This document shows, piece by piece, positions 36,864 through 47,883 of a DNA stretch of 64,000 nt. Numbering within the stretch: position 1 is the first letter of the stretch; every line of letters starts with the position of its first letter. The DNA comes from Fennellomyces sp. T-0311 (taxonomy: Eukaryota > Mucoromycota > Mucoromycetes > Mucorales > Lichtheimiaceae), in NCBI GenBank assembly GCA_025266875.1, contig JALLLT010000043.1, positions 248,001-312,000 of the forward strand, written 5' to 3'. The translations under genes and the position numbers were made by a program. The notes beneath the pieces were generated by a model that was given only the letters and a program-made list of their open reading frames with translations, ran no database searches and was not told the DNA's origin.

Positions 36864-36939
36864 TACCGAACTTGAGATTGCCATGAACAATTACGAGCAA
36901 ACCGATCATATTATATTGGATATATAAAGATATAAGAAA

Positions 36940-39900
36940 TTATAAATGAGGAAAAGCAAGTGAGTAATCTTGAAGTTGATGTCGTCGGCAGATAGAGGAG
37001 TGCCCTGGATATAAGCGCGGCCAAGTGATTTTCGCACGTGTGTTGTATTCAATATGATAATAATGGGCGCCGTACAGCTGTATAACTCCAGGGTGTGGTG
37101 CAGGTAAGTGAAACATTGGTACATAAAGAGACGAGCCTTCATTAGCATAAAATGCCAGTGCTACATTATACGTGTTTGCAGCAATAACTGAATCTTCAGG
37201 TATACAGAACCAGTTTCGAGGTGTCGTTGGTGAGTCACGGTTGTTCAGACGATCAGAGGCTCGTTTAAGATCGTTTTCACCAAAAAGAACTAAATACAGC
37301 GGTAGGCGAGAGTTAAGATGCACTAGCATCTCTTCCTTCACTTCCCTCCACTTATTCTCATCATGCTTCACCACCATGGCGATAGCGCGATAGCCACAAT
37401 TACCATCATCTTCCACATTGTTGATACTAATGATTGCATTGTGTGGTGCAATAGGATCCAGAATATGGCGATACTTTGCAAGTGTGCTTTCGACGGCTGG
37501 CTTTGAAGATGGTACCGGTGTAGAAACTGACTCTCCATTACGCAGGGTTGACGAGCTGTTACCTTTCCTAGATAAAATGCATAAGTAGTTATAATCTAAG
37601 AGAAAGAAGAGAAATAGGTATCATATTGTGCTAAATACTTATAAGCGTTCATACCAGAGATTAAGAGCTTCCTTGCCAAACAAGGTTCTTGCTTTTTTCG
37701 TAGATTCTTTATCGAGAATCTCGGCAAGTATCATATCACGCTTGGTGCTACGACCTTTTGTTATCACCTTCCCTTTAGGAGGCTTTAACGCTTTTAAGTC
37801 GACGAAGGAATCGCTTGTAATCGCTTGAAGTTTCGTCAGGAGTGTCTGTTGCTGTTGCTGATCTGTATAAATATACTGAAGCTGCTCTATGCGATACAGT
37901 TCAGTAGCAATCTGATCGTGAACTGTTTCAGGTATATAATCTGCCGCGGTTGCAAGGATAGAGCCATCATCAGTGTTAACCGTGCCATCATCTGAACATG
38001 TTTTCATGTGTGGATCAACTTCAATGAAAAGGTAACATCAGTAATATTACTTCCAAACGGGAGTGATACTTTCTTCTTACATGTTTCAGATGGGAAAAAG
38101 TGCCAACGTCGCGGAATTGCTGTTAACGGGATTTCACCAGAAGGCGGAAGCATGTGGCAACAAGGTATATCGAATTGATGCTTGATAGCACACTGACAGT
38201 GTATGGTCTGCATCGTGTTTACTCGTGCGATTTCCTGTATGATTTTATCAAACGCAAAACGGGAAATATTGCCACGAAGAGCTTTAAGCCGCTGTGCATC
38301 TTTCTCGGCAATATGTGAATCAAATCCGAATGTTTCGCTGTCGATCTGTTTGCGAAGTAGATCATTCTAATGGCCACAAAAGGAAGTGTTAACTGTAATG
38401 TTAGTATATGTACCCTCATTTACATGGTATTGTGAAAACCTAATTACACAATTTTAGCTGGAAGGTACCTTAATGTTATAGAACTGATTAAGTGTGCTGA
38501 AAGCGAGATAGAAACTATTAGACGCCTTTAGATTCTTTTTCAGCTCTGCGTGTGCACCTTCGACACAATTCGTGGTGGTGTTGCCCAGATGAGGGAGTCT
38601 TGCAATATATTTTCCAACCCACCGTTCCTTCATCTTGAGTTTCCTACACATTACATTAAAAGTTTTAATTTTAACCAGTATCCATAGGTACTCTTTTTAA
38701 GCACTACTTCTCCAAATAGGATGTGGCCTTTTGAGGGAGGCGACATTTTTTCAAGGCTTGCTCAAAGAGTTGGACACCTTCAGCATATGTTTGATCATTG
38801 GCGATCACTGTAAGCCCAGTGTTTTCATCTGTCATCTTTGTGATCATCATCTTATTGATTCCATGCATGCAAGTGTCGAAATCGGTTTCTGCATCGAAGA
38901 GCTTTCGTAGGTTGACTTCGAAGTTTCGGCGTAAGTGAATCTGGCACAGAATCTTGTGAGAGGTGGGGAAGATCGTATCTAAAGCGTTCATTACTGCAGT
39001 TTCACTGTCTGTAACGAACACTTTTGGTGGTTGGATGTTTTTTGCTGCTGGCCAGACGACAGATTCAAGGCACTGAACAAACCACTTATACGTGTCGTTG
39101 TCTTCTCGTAATATCCAACCTCCAGCGATGAAAAAGGTCTTCAATTTATGTTTACCGACATTTGAAGTGCCCGTAACATTGATAAATGGCAGCTTATGTT
39201 TGTTTGTCTGTAAGTTGCGTCAATACAAACAATATCCGAAAGTTGTCGCGCCATTGTAATTGCGTCCTTGTGAGCAAAAAAGATCGAATGCAGAGTGGAC
39301 TCTCCGTTCATATCATGGTGCGCGATAAATCGATGTTCATAGTTGTTTCCTTCAAGATCATTGATAAGATTGAACATCTGGTGATCCGGATCGTTGTTGA
39401 AAACAATTTGTCGCAAGTTAGAGATATCTTTTGGAGTCGATCCTGCACCACGTTGACGCAACGAATCACTAATAACTGCATTTGATGCATGTGCCTCAAT
39501 AAGAGTCAAAGCATGCTGGCGGTTTTCATGATTTAGGCGTCTGGTTCATCGGATACGAGAATTCATCCAAGGCTACACGGTGGTTGTGCTCGTTGTTGAT
39601 GTTCACGATCTTCCATTCACCTCCAGATTGGATTCGTACCGTAACTCGAAATGGGCAATCAATGCGTTGCGAATCTCGCTTTCTTGCTGCTCCTGGTGCA
39701 CTATTTTTCGAGTTGTCGGTTTTATCCACCTGAATACTCGAAGATGTATGGCGTGGAAGACCCGAGTGTCTGCATATCATGACAAGCCTATCATCTCACT
39801 TTTCCTCGTAGATGCGGAAAACTTGTTGGCTTTTGCATATTCTCGGATCGCAATACGAGCATTCTCCATGGTAGCGAAGTGATCGCCAATATTAATGGAA

Positions 39901-39977
39901 GCGCTGTTTGATGATTCGGCCGACCTTGATGAAAAGTTGAAATAAATCTCGAGATGGAGAAGAGAGTGTGAAAACAA
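36940..39977 (-). CDS. MULE transposase with FAR1-like, DDE, SWIM and OTU-like domains
   Basis: The order from the N-terminus is as follows. FAR1/WRKY-GCM1-like DNA binding: ENARIAIREYAKANKF, RIDCPFRVTVRI, EWKIVNINNEHNHRV. MULE catalytic core: SDIVCIDATYR with the first Asp, KVFVTDSETAVMNAL with the second Asp, ILCQIHLRRNF, and TTNCVEGAHAELKKNL with a candidate Glu. SWIM zinc finger: IHCQCAIKHQFDIPCCHML. Linker: AILDKESTKKARTLFGK-like segment. OTU-like protease: VEDDGNCGYRAIAMVVKHDE with Asp and catalytic-type Cys, LYLVLFGENDLKRA, and GAHYYHIEY with the C-terminal His. Several frames must be joined by introns that I did not place individually, so exon borders and the exact start (an ATG at 39869 or further upstream) are uncertain. 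Identical TIRs suggest a recently active copy. Confidence 0.85.
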
Positions 39978-39988
39978 TATGTCCGAAG

Positions 39989-40260
39989 AAGGTTATGTTA
40001 CAACTTGTTACACGAGTTAGTAAAGTGAGCTCTGATTAAGCAGCATGCTGTATATGCTTGTTATTTATTTAATCGGCATCAATAACACGAGTACTTTTTT
40101 TCAGTGAATTTGCAAGGGCTGATTTGCAATGAATGTCAAATCTCTGTTGATGATGTCGAGAGTGAAGGGGGGGGGGTGCACTTCAAACTGAAAATTGATT
40201 GTCTACGTCACAAGTGATAGAGGGGGGGTGCCCAGAGGGAGGGTGCATTTAGCCGTTCCC
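39989..40260 (-). repeat. MULE right terminal inverted repeat
   Basis: 272 bp, reverse complement of 36592-36863 with no difference seen by eye. Confidence 0.92.
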
Positions 40261-40268
40261 CACCTTTA
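40261..40268. repeat. Target-site duplication, right
   Basis: CACCTTTA directly after the right TIR. Confidence 0.85.
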
Positions 40269-40278
40269 TTTCACCGAC

Positions 40279-42009
40279 ATGCAAAGTCATACAATTCCTA
40301 CTTTCAGAATCGCCAAACAGTCAACTCAAACCAAGGCGCAAAGAAGAATAGAATGTATCTGTGGTGTGGAGATGATCGAAAAAAGCCTGAAGCGCCACTT
40401 GCACAAAAGCAAGAAGCATCGAAATTACGCGCTTGAGCATGGAATCGCGTTGCCAGTCGAAATGGACCAGGATCCCCTTGATGATGACCAAGATCTCGGC
40501 TATAAAGGCCAGCGGTACGATCAGGATGTTGGAAGTGCTGGTGTTTATTCGAGGAATCCAATGGAATGCGACAACATCGAGGTTCCTGCGCAAAGTGCAC
40601 CGGAGGTTCCTGAAAGTGGTGGTTCTGAGGAAAGCGGTACAATTATAACGCATCCTCAATAATGGTCCTGTTGGTACCTTCGATCGTTTCAATGTTGTAG
40701 ACACCGGCATTCTAGTAGGTGTAAGGTTATAGTGTGTATAGACCTCAGACTAAGAAATTTAAAAAGGAACGTGGTAATCGCAATGATGACGAGTATGAAG
40801 ACTCACCACTACGCGTCGAGCAGCCAGGTGAATTCACTCTCGACTTTACGGCATCGACTGCTCGAAACATGAACCCATAACCTTCCGTACGGCAGTAAGC
40901 TCGAATTTCGTCTACGCGCCTTGTTCGACGGCGATGATCGGCTCTCATCACGCCCGATAAAGCGACAGATCCTAAAATTGGTGACGGATGTACTCGAAAT
41001 GGCGCGTGAGGGTCCGAACTTGAAAGACCCAACAATGCACTGGATGATTAATTATGAAAGCTATCAAAGCAATCATATCCCACAGCTGGAGATGACCACG
41101 ATCCCCAAAATTGTTAGCATCACCAGACGAAACGCAGCCGGTGTCACTGAAAGACGGGAGGGAGTCATCGACCTCCATATCTACCAGCCTTCGGAAGTGG
41201 TGAAGCATTTAATTGCTAATCCTCGCTTGTCGAAGCACCTTAGTGCACTCCCAGACAGGTCGTCTAATGCTAGTACATCACTGACACAGGGTGAGAAATG
41301 GAAAACCTGTCCGCTCTTCCAGCACCCAATGATCAGCATCAGTAACGGCGATCTCTGGGTTGGCGACTTTGTCGTTCCTAACTCTGATCCCTGTTCCAAC
41401 ATTCTCTACAAGCTGGTATCGTTTTACACGAACAACGGCTGTGTGATCGCAGATGCATGCATAGCATTCAGAGCCCAGCTTCCCAGCGACCACCATGATA
41501 TTATCGCGCTTTCGAAATCTACGGATGTAAATCAGCAGCAACAATTTCAATATGTTCCGCTTGACTTGAATGGTTTTCTCCTACACCCACAAAACAACAT
41601 TCTGCAAGCACTGGATCGCTATGGTTATGTCACTCTCATCAACGGTCCCATTATTTATGACGATGTACGATACGATATAACTCATCATACTAGCGTCTTC
41701 GAGGTTCGGTATCGACGTATGCCAGCATCTGGTCAGTGTTATCGCAAAGTTCGCGTCGTACCTATCAATTTGTTTTCGGACGATACTAGCGGAAACACAA
41801 CAAAGAAGTGGAACAAATTTGACAGCTGGTCTATGGTTCCAGCAGCCCTTTCTCTTGACAAGAGAAACAAAAAGGATAACACTTTTTTGCTATGCGTCCA
41901 TAAGCGACTCTCAGCAATCGACATGCTTGAAGAAATCGTTCACGATGCTCGACGACTTGAAGATGGAATGGTTATGTACGACGCAATCAACAATGAGAAG
42001 TGTCGGTAA
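40279..42009 (+). pseudogene. DNA transposase remnant, N-terminal half (CACTA/KDZ-like)
   Basis: The first segment (40279-40662) starts MQSHTIPTFRIAKQ and holds a zinc-finger-like CICGVEMIEKSLKRHLHKSK plus an acidic linker. A second segment (about 40740-40880) reads RPQTKKFKKERGNRND. The long frame 40921-42009 contains LWVGDFVVPNSD, FEVRYRRMP, KVRVVPINLFSDDTSGN, KKWNKFDSWSMVPAALSL and IDMLEEIVHDARRLEDG. The NLFxDDTSGN...KWNKxxxW block is, to my knowledge, characteristic of the N-terminal half of Mucoromycota transposase proteins. It stops at 42009, just where the part found inverted at 34641-36200 would be expected to continue. Linkers between segments contain stops or unplaced introns. Confidence 0.55.
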
Positions 42010-42948
42010 TTTCCCCACTGAATACGAATTTTATTTGTGGCCACCGTGGTAAAGCTCGAGGCCACCGTAATAAAAGTCAAACAGTTACCCCAAATGACAA
42101 GGGCTCATGAGAACAAGAAAATGTTAGTTATAGAAAATAAAAGTACATATAACGCCATGACTTATATGTGCCTTTTCGTATTGAATATTTTACTAAAGTG
42201 ACTGGGGGACCTGGTGTGCGCGAGGTAAAGCCCAAGTTGATTGACCTCGGAGACTCTGTAGGTGGAAACTCGACTTTAACTATCATCCCTGAGTATATAA
42301 AAAGCTCAAAGTTGTTGGTCTAGCATCTGAAGTAATTGCCAAGCAACGGTCGCTTATTGGAACCCATGTTCATTCTGCTTTATTCTGTCTAGGGTGCCAA
42401 TTTTGACGCCAATTTGTAACACGTTTTGATGTCGGTTAGGACGTTGCGTAATAGTGCTGAAATAAATACATTGATGAAAGGAATTGGCAGCGAAGAACGG
42501 CAATACCGCGTAGAGCGATTTTGGTGGTTTGCGTAGATTGCCATGTACTCTCGTTTTCATATGCAATGCATATGCTCGCTTAATGGGCGCATTCCATGGA
42601 TTCTTAACATGGCATCCTGTCGAAACGGTGCAGCAACAACAGGGTTGGATTTGACGGTTGCTACGCTTTCCAATTTTTGGAAAGAGTAAATGTACTAGCG
42701 TACTTTTTCTTATTGTCAAATTGGACATAAACTATATTTATTCTTCGATATACAAATATCGTAAACATATGAGTGTACTGCTCAAGGAAATTAAACCCTC
42801 GAAGCTCGATGGCGTAAAAGCGGAATATGTGATAAATGGAGCTTTGTATCATTTTCCTTTAGTAATCGATGCATGTAAGATATGTCTACTGTGACGGGGG
42901 CGTGGAAATGAATGTTTGAGAACAATTACTAAAGCTAATATAAATAGT
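42010..42948. other. Intergenic, no supported gene
   Basis: Two similar 14-base motifs follow the transposase remnant (GGCCACCGTGGTAA and GGCCACCGTAATAA, 42039-42080). A minus-strand frame at 42354-42728 (CHVKNPWNAPIKRAYALHMK) looks protein-like but is unassigned. Confidence 0.35.
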
Positions 42949-43581
42949 TTATATATGCTTATTTTCTAGTGTATCTTCGACTGATCCAAGGTGCTCCGAT
43001 GAAGTGTACAGGCTTCTTTTCAATGTGATGCTGAGCAAATCCTTTTTGATGAGTAGATGTTGTGGTGTCTGACATTGCATTTTCTCTCCAAAATCTTGAA
43101 ATCCATGTCTTCTGTACCATTGAAGAATGTCTGTCCGTGCGTCAGCAACGCCAATTCTGACGATGGTATAGCCCAATAATTTTGCCTTCTCAAAAGCTGA
43201 ATAGAGGAGTCGAGTTCCAAGGCCTTGTGATTGGTATTCCGGTTGAACAGCAATATATCGTAGGATGCATTCACTTTCGCCCACCGGGTCAATCCTTATG
43301 GTACCAACCACGTTCCTTCCATGAAAAGCGCACAGGAAAGTTCCACATTGATCTTCCAATAGTGTCGTAGCACCTTCTAGTTCAATACGATTGCCAATTA
43401 TCAAATCCTTCGATGAAGTCCATCCGTCTATTGGTCATTAGTGCCTGCGCCATCAGTACGCCTTCGCTATATACATACCACCACCTCTATATGCTCTGTT
43501 TATAACGGTAACAATGGTTTGTATATGCCCCGAATCGTCAGGTGTTATTTGCCGGATGTAAATGCTATCTTTCTGAACCAT
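42949..43581 (-). CDS. GNAT-family N-acetyltransferase
   Basis: Two exons (43479-43581 and 42949-43427, 51-nt intron) give 193 aa. The start MVQKDSIYIRQITPDD leads into IQTIVTVINRAYRGG. The second exon gives GWTSSKDLIIGNRI, then the GNAT core: NVVGTIRIDPVGESECILRY, IAVQPEYQSQGLGTRLLYSA with the acetyl-CoA-binding Q-x-x-G-L/G-T/G motif, FEKAKLLGYTIVRIGVADA, and WYRRHGFQDFGE near the end. The domain is complete. Substrate unknown; such small fungal GNATs act on amines or small molecules. A longer open frame upstream of 43581 lacks an ATG in frame, which fixes the start. Confidence 0.85.
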
Positions 43582-43864
43582 ATTGTAAGACGTCTGTAGT
43601 TTGACCCGGTTAGTATTTATATGCGAAATACTAAGCAAAGTTTATGCATTGAAAGATTAGCTGCAATGCAGATGTAAGGGGCACCCCAACTAGAAATCAG
43701 ATGGTAAGCAAGGTATGCGCATTAAACAACGATGATCATTTTTTGTAGGGCGATTCACTGTATTTTTTTTAGGAAGCCGAGATCTCTTAATGACGAAGAA
43801 GTAGAAGTTACGCCTAAAATTTTCGAACAGCGTAAGTTGAATAATATTACAGTATGTTGCGATA

Positions 43865-45875
43865 CTAATTACAATCATTAGAGCGCATTCGCATTTTTTC
43901 CCATTTTTCACTTCGCCGCTGAATATAAATAACGTAAAACGAAGCAATAAAGAGGATCCCACCACAACCTGTGAAGACGATCTCATGGCCTAGCGACTTC
44001 TCCAATTCTATAACAGAAAGTGTTGCCCCTGGTATAAATACGCCTCTGACGATCTGGAAACATGCTGCATATATCGAATTAATTATGCTTTAGTTAAAGC
44101 CGTTTCCCCTAATGTGACAAACTTCTCAGTGCATACCTTGAACAGATGCACCTTGTCCAGGAAAACACTGCATAGCATACACTGTTAGAAAGCAGGTCCA
44201 AATGATTGTCCCAAATTGAGCTACGTAAAGAGGTAACTTTTCTTAGCAAAAAATCTTTCGTCGTTTTAAACGATAACATACCAATTGTCTGAGCAACAAT
44301 TCCGTATGCAAAGTGAAGATCCTCGCTTATAAGCCACCCGTAAGCAGCGTATCCTCCAGCCATGAGAACAACTGATGGTCCTAATACTGTCATGCTGAGC
44401 CGCATTTCAGGAGGTACTCGCTGATGCATCGTTGTTGCCCGTTGCTTTCGCCTCTTATACATTCGATCAGAAAGTAACCCAGCGACATATGCACCCATAC
44501 AGCACCCAAATGCGAGCGGAATATAGCAAATACCGACAGTTGTGGAATCAAAGTTGTACTGGTTACTGTACGCCCATGTGAACGAAATGTTTGATGCGAA
44601 GGTGACATACACTCTAAGCTCTAAAAGTTAGATGTAATCATTGATACAAATACTGACATACATTATGCCAATGTATAGTGATGTAAGCAGAAGATTCGGA
44701 TATTTCATCAGGATTAACGACTTGAAAGGGTTAAAGAACCTCTGGCCGCTCTTGGGAGGAGAAGCAAGTCGATTTGTTTCTGGTAAGAATGCCAGAAGGA
44801 GAGCGACGATAATGCCGTAGCAAATGGCATATGCCCAAAACACACCTCGCCATCCAAAGTATTGAGTGAGTAAACCACCAAGGATAGGACTACACATCCT
44901 TCCGTTAATCTTTTGTCTTTCTATGCAATATCTAAAGGGATACGTACGCTATAATTGTAAAACAGGTGGGTATTGCGCTGTTCCAAGAAAGTGCTTTTCC
45001 GTGTTCGTACTCGTTAAAAACTTCGGTGAGCACTCCTGAACTAAGCGGAAGACACTTTTGCTGAAGTTAGTCTGTAATTTCCAAGTTAGCTTGTTTTCGT
45101 CTATACATACCGCACAACCTCCGAATCCAACAACGGCTCGAAACACAATAAGCATTTCAATATTGATCGACAGTGCTGATCCAACATTTCCCAATGTCGC
45201 AATGGTTATGGAAATAATATAGATCGGACGTCTTCCTGTTTCGCATACAGACGTTTAATTTGGATTATAGCGACTATGTCGGATACCTTACCGTATATAT
45301 TACTGCACGTTGCCCAAAATGATGACTATGTACACCGTGTGGCTTTAGCATTTGATGCACTTTAAAAATCCCGAACACTCACGAATATTCCTGCAATAAC
45401 GGCGTATGCAGCAGCTGAATAACAGTGCATTATTAATTAACTTGGAAGCAAATAGTGTGAAGCGCAAAACGTACCTGTTGCATTAGTTACAGTTTCGGTT
45501 GTATGAAGGGCGTCTCGTATTTCTGGAAGAGCAGGGTACTAATTTTTGAATCAGTAAAGTTTTTTTTTCAATGCGTATATGCTCGACGTACTAATGCACT
45601 AACTGACATTCGATTCCTATTTACAACTGCATTAAAGTCGTGTAGAAAACCGTATACTTGAAACTGTATACATTATCTGGGCCAGAACAATGACAGTAAA
45701 TATGATCCATTTTTTGCGACTTGAATACTTTTCTTCTGGCTGTTTGTCTTCGACTATTTTCCGCCAAAATATGATTCTCCATTCAAATAAACATTACGTT
45801 TTATGTTTTACCTATATTAACCTCGATATCAACTGTTGGTGCCTCACATTTGGCTTTATCAGCGAGGTTTTGCAT
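43865..45875 (-). CDS. Major facilitator superfamily transporter
   Basis: Multi-exon minus-strand gene. The start model begins MQNLADKAKCEAPTVDIEVN at 45875, joined by a GT-AG intron to VEDKQPEEKYSSRKK and the first membrane span (WIIFTVIVLAQIMYT). Then come YPALPEIRDALHTTETVTNAT, VFRAVVGFGGCAV, GGLLTQYFGWRGVFWAYAIC with YGIIVALLLAFLPETNRL, GICYIPLAFGCCMGAYVAGL, SDRMYKRRKQR and a final span GGILFIASFYVIYI with a charged tail ending at 43865. YFGWRGVFWA and FLPET are typical of fungal DHA1 drug:H+ antiporters (motif C and post-TM6 regions). Expected location is the plasma membrane; substrate unknown. Middle exon borders were not all resolved. Confidence 0.82.
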
Positions 45876-46745
45876 TTTCTATGAACTTCTTAATAGTTCA
45901 GAAAGAGAAAAAAATGCATTAATTTTTGTCGGCGATCCTTGCAGATATTGTGAGCGATTTTCTTGATGCATACGACGACATACAAACTCCCTATAGTATT
46001 TGGAAGATTTTTGACCTGCTCCTGAAAGTATTACAGAACACCCCTGCTTTTTGCACAGCTTTCTCTAAAAATCCGCCTGTGCAACGAACGGGGGGCTCAC
46101 TGTTACCTTCATGTGGTTCGAGATGTAAAGTATAAAATAGCTGTGGATGGTTGTGGTGCCTAAAAAAGCACAATCGACTGGGAACCGACGAGTAATAACA
46201 AAGATGGGATATTTTGAAGCTGACGGAAAATGGACACGTGGGAGGCTCACAATACTTGTACGTATTAGGTGGAACGACACACGCCACATAGCTTGTACCG
46301 CTTCCTCCGTGGCTGGTGAAGTGGATCAAACGGTACAAAGAATAAAACAAACGTAGAAAAGCACCTTTGAAGTTTCGGATATGCTTTACTGAATGCAGCG
46401 CTCTATGTTTTTTTATCTTCCTGTATATTAGATTACCGATGGCCGATTTAGGTAGTGCTTCGTATCCAGAATTGTCTGAATGGATAGAAGACGTATTGAA
46501 TCCTTTCCTTTGTTCTGATGATGCGGAACTGAGGATGACTTTGACATCCGCCCTGCAGTGTTATGACCATATTGCTATACTGCGAGTCAATCCCATATCC
46601 TGTTGAGTTTATCTCATTCGTTCAGACGGTGTAGTTCATAACCAGTGTAGACAAGTTATTATATAAATATACTTCGTGATGATGTTGAACCTATATGTGT
46701 TACCCGTTAGGAAATATCTTCTATTATTATCACGAGCGCGTCACC

Positions 46746-46898
46746 GACTGAATGAGCCCCTACGCTGCGCTTCGTGTCATTCGCGGTGAGCCGGCTCTTC
46801 ACCTAAACCATTACGCCAGACTCCTCACCTGTCTCGCTTCGCTCGACTGATTGAGCCCCTACGCTGCGCTCCGGGTCAATCAATAGTGAGCCGAGTCT
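46746..46898 (+). repeat. Direct duplication of a ~53-bp GC-rich block
   Basis: Units 46746-46798 and 46845-46898 share GACTGA.TGAGCCCCTACG, CTGCGCT and TGAGCCG.. with a few differences. They are separated by about 46 bp. Confidence 0.6.
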
Positions 46899-46899
46899 G

Positions 46900-46970
46900 C
46901 CACCCTAAACCCTATGATTACAACACTATATACTACTTTACCTATGCCATTATATCCTAAACCCTAAGCA
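46900..46970. repeat. Short telomere-like CCCTAAACCCTA motifs
   Basis: CACCCTAAACCCTAT (46900-46914) and CCTAAACCCTAAG (46956-46968). There are only about two units each, so they are interstitial fragments at most. Confidence 0.4.
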
Positions 46971-47883
46971 TCCTAATCTATTGGACAACGAAAAAAGGAC
47001 ATAAACTCACAGTTGAGCACCTATAAAGTTGCTTTCCCTTAATCAGAAACACACTCGTAACTTTCAAATATACCAGCGCGTCTGTCAACTTGCTGCCCAG
47101 CAGTATCGATAAGTTATATTTGTGCGAAGCTGGGAGGTGCATTCCCTTCGGGTAGCAACGGACCGATAGAACTATAATTGCTACTGGGTTGCTTCTTTTG
47201 CATGTGAGGGTGCTTAGTACGAGATCCAATGGGAGTATGGATGGAAGACCTGTATTTAGCAAATAATCGTTTTCTGGTGGATGCACTGGAGTTTGATGGC
47301 CAACATGATTTTCAACGTAGTATACCTTTTGTAGGATTTGCCACTGTTCATGTATGCAAAGTTTCGTCTAATCTGAGAAGCCCATTGTACTCATCATTTG
47401 GATCTAAAGGGTGAAGTGACGTGACGGATCAGTCAAAGTGTCGTCTGTGGAACAGGCAAAATTGCACGGGAAGCAGATATTCAAGACTGCGACTATCGAA
47501 GCTGCAAGTAAACGAAAAGGAGAACGATCAACCGCTTTGGCGTAAAGTTTTGCTATCATTCTGCTACAGACTTTTTTTATCGAATTCACACACTTTAAGA
47601 TGACGTATATTCAAGGTACTAGGTAGCCAGATGAGACGCTTCGGTCGGGTGTGTAACATGATGACGGGTATATCTTGGCAACAAAAACGTATACAAGTAA
47701 GTCAACTGCACTGTTGCCACAGCGACGATCATCAAAACCACCAGCATGATCGATTCCTACTATCAACAAAACGACAATTGTTACAATCGACGTAAATGGC
47801 AAAAGGTGTTTGCTTTATAATCCTAAAGTGACACAAAAGATTTTTAAAACGCTGTTTGTCCAAGCTCAAAAAAGTGCGGAGCC

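Larger units (their letters stand above)
36592..40260 (-). mobile_element. Complete MULE (Mutator-like element), 3669 bp
   Basis: The element is bounded by 272-bp terminal inverted repeats that read identically on comparison, including the lengths of a 10-base and a 7-base homopolymer run. It is flanked by an exact 8-bp duplication (CACCTTTA). The body encodes on the minus strand a transposase with FAR1-like DNA-binding, MULE DDE, SWIM and OTU-like parts. Long TIRs and an 8-9 bp duplication are hallmarks of MULEs. Identical TIRs imply recent insertion. The insertion lies between two oppositely oriented halves of an older transposase. Confidence 0.93.
45876..47883. other. Gene-poor interval with short repeats
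   Basis: Plus-strand frames near 45926-46135, 46147-46356 and 47229-47414 (EDLYLANNRFLVDALEFDG) are protein-like but have no recognised motif or clear exon chain. The GC-richer stretch 46735-46920 carries a duplicated block and telomere-like hexamers (listed separately). Confidence 0.35.

Noticed and set aside
36584..40268. hAT element, suggested by the 8-bp target duplication
   Set aside because: Long 272-bp TIRs and FAR1/MULE/SWIM domains in the transposase identify it as a MULE.
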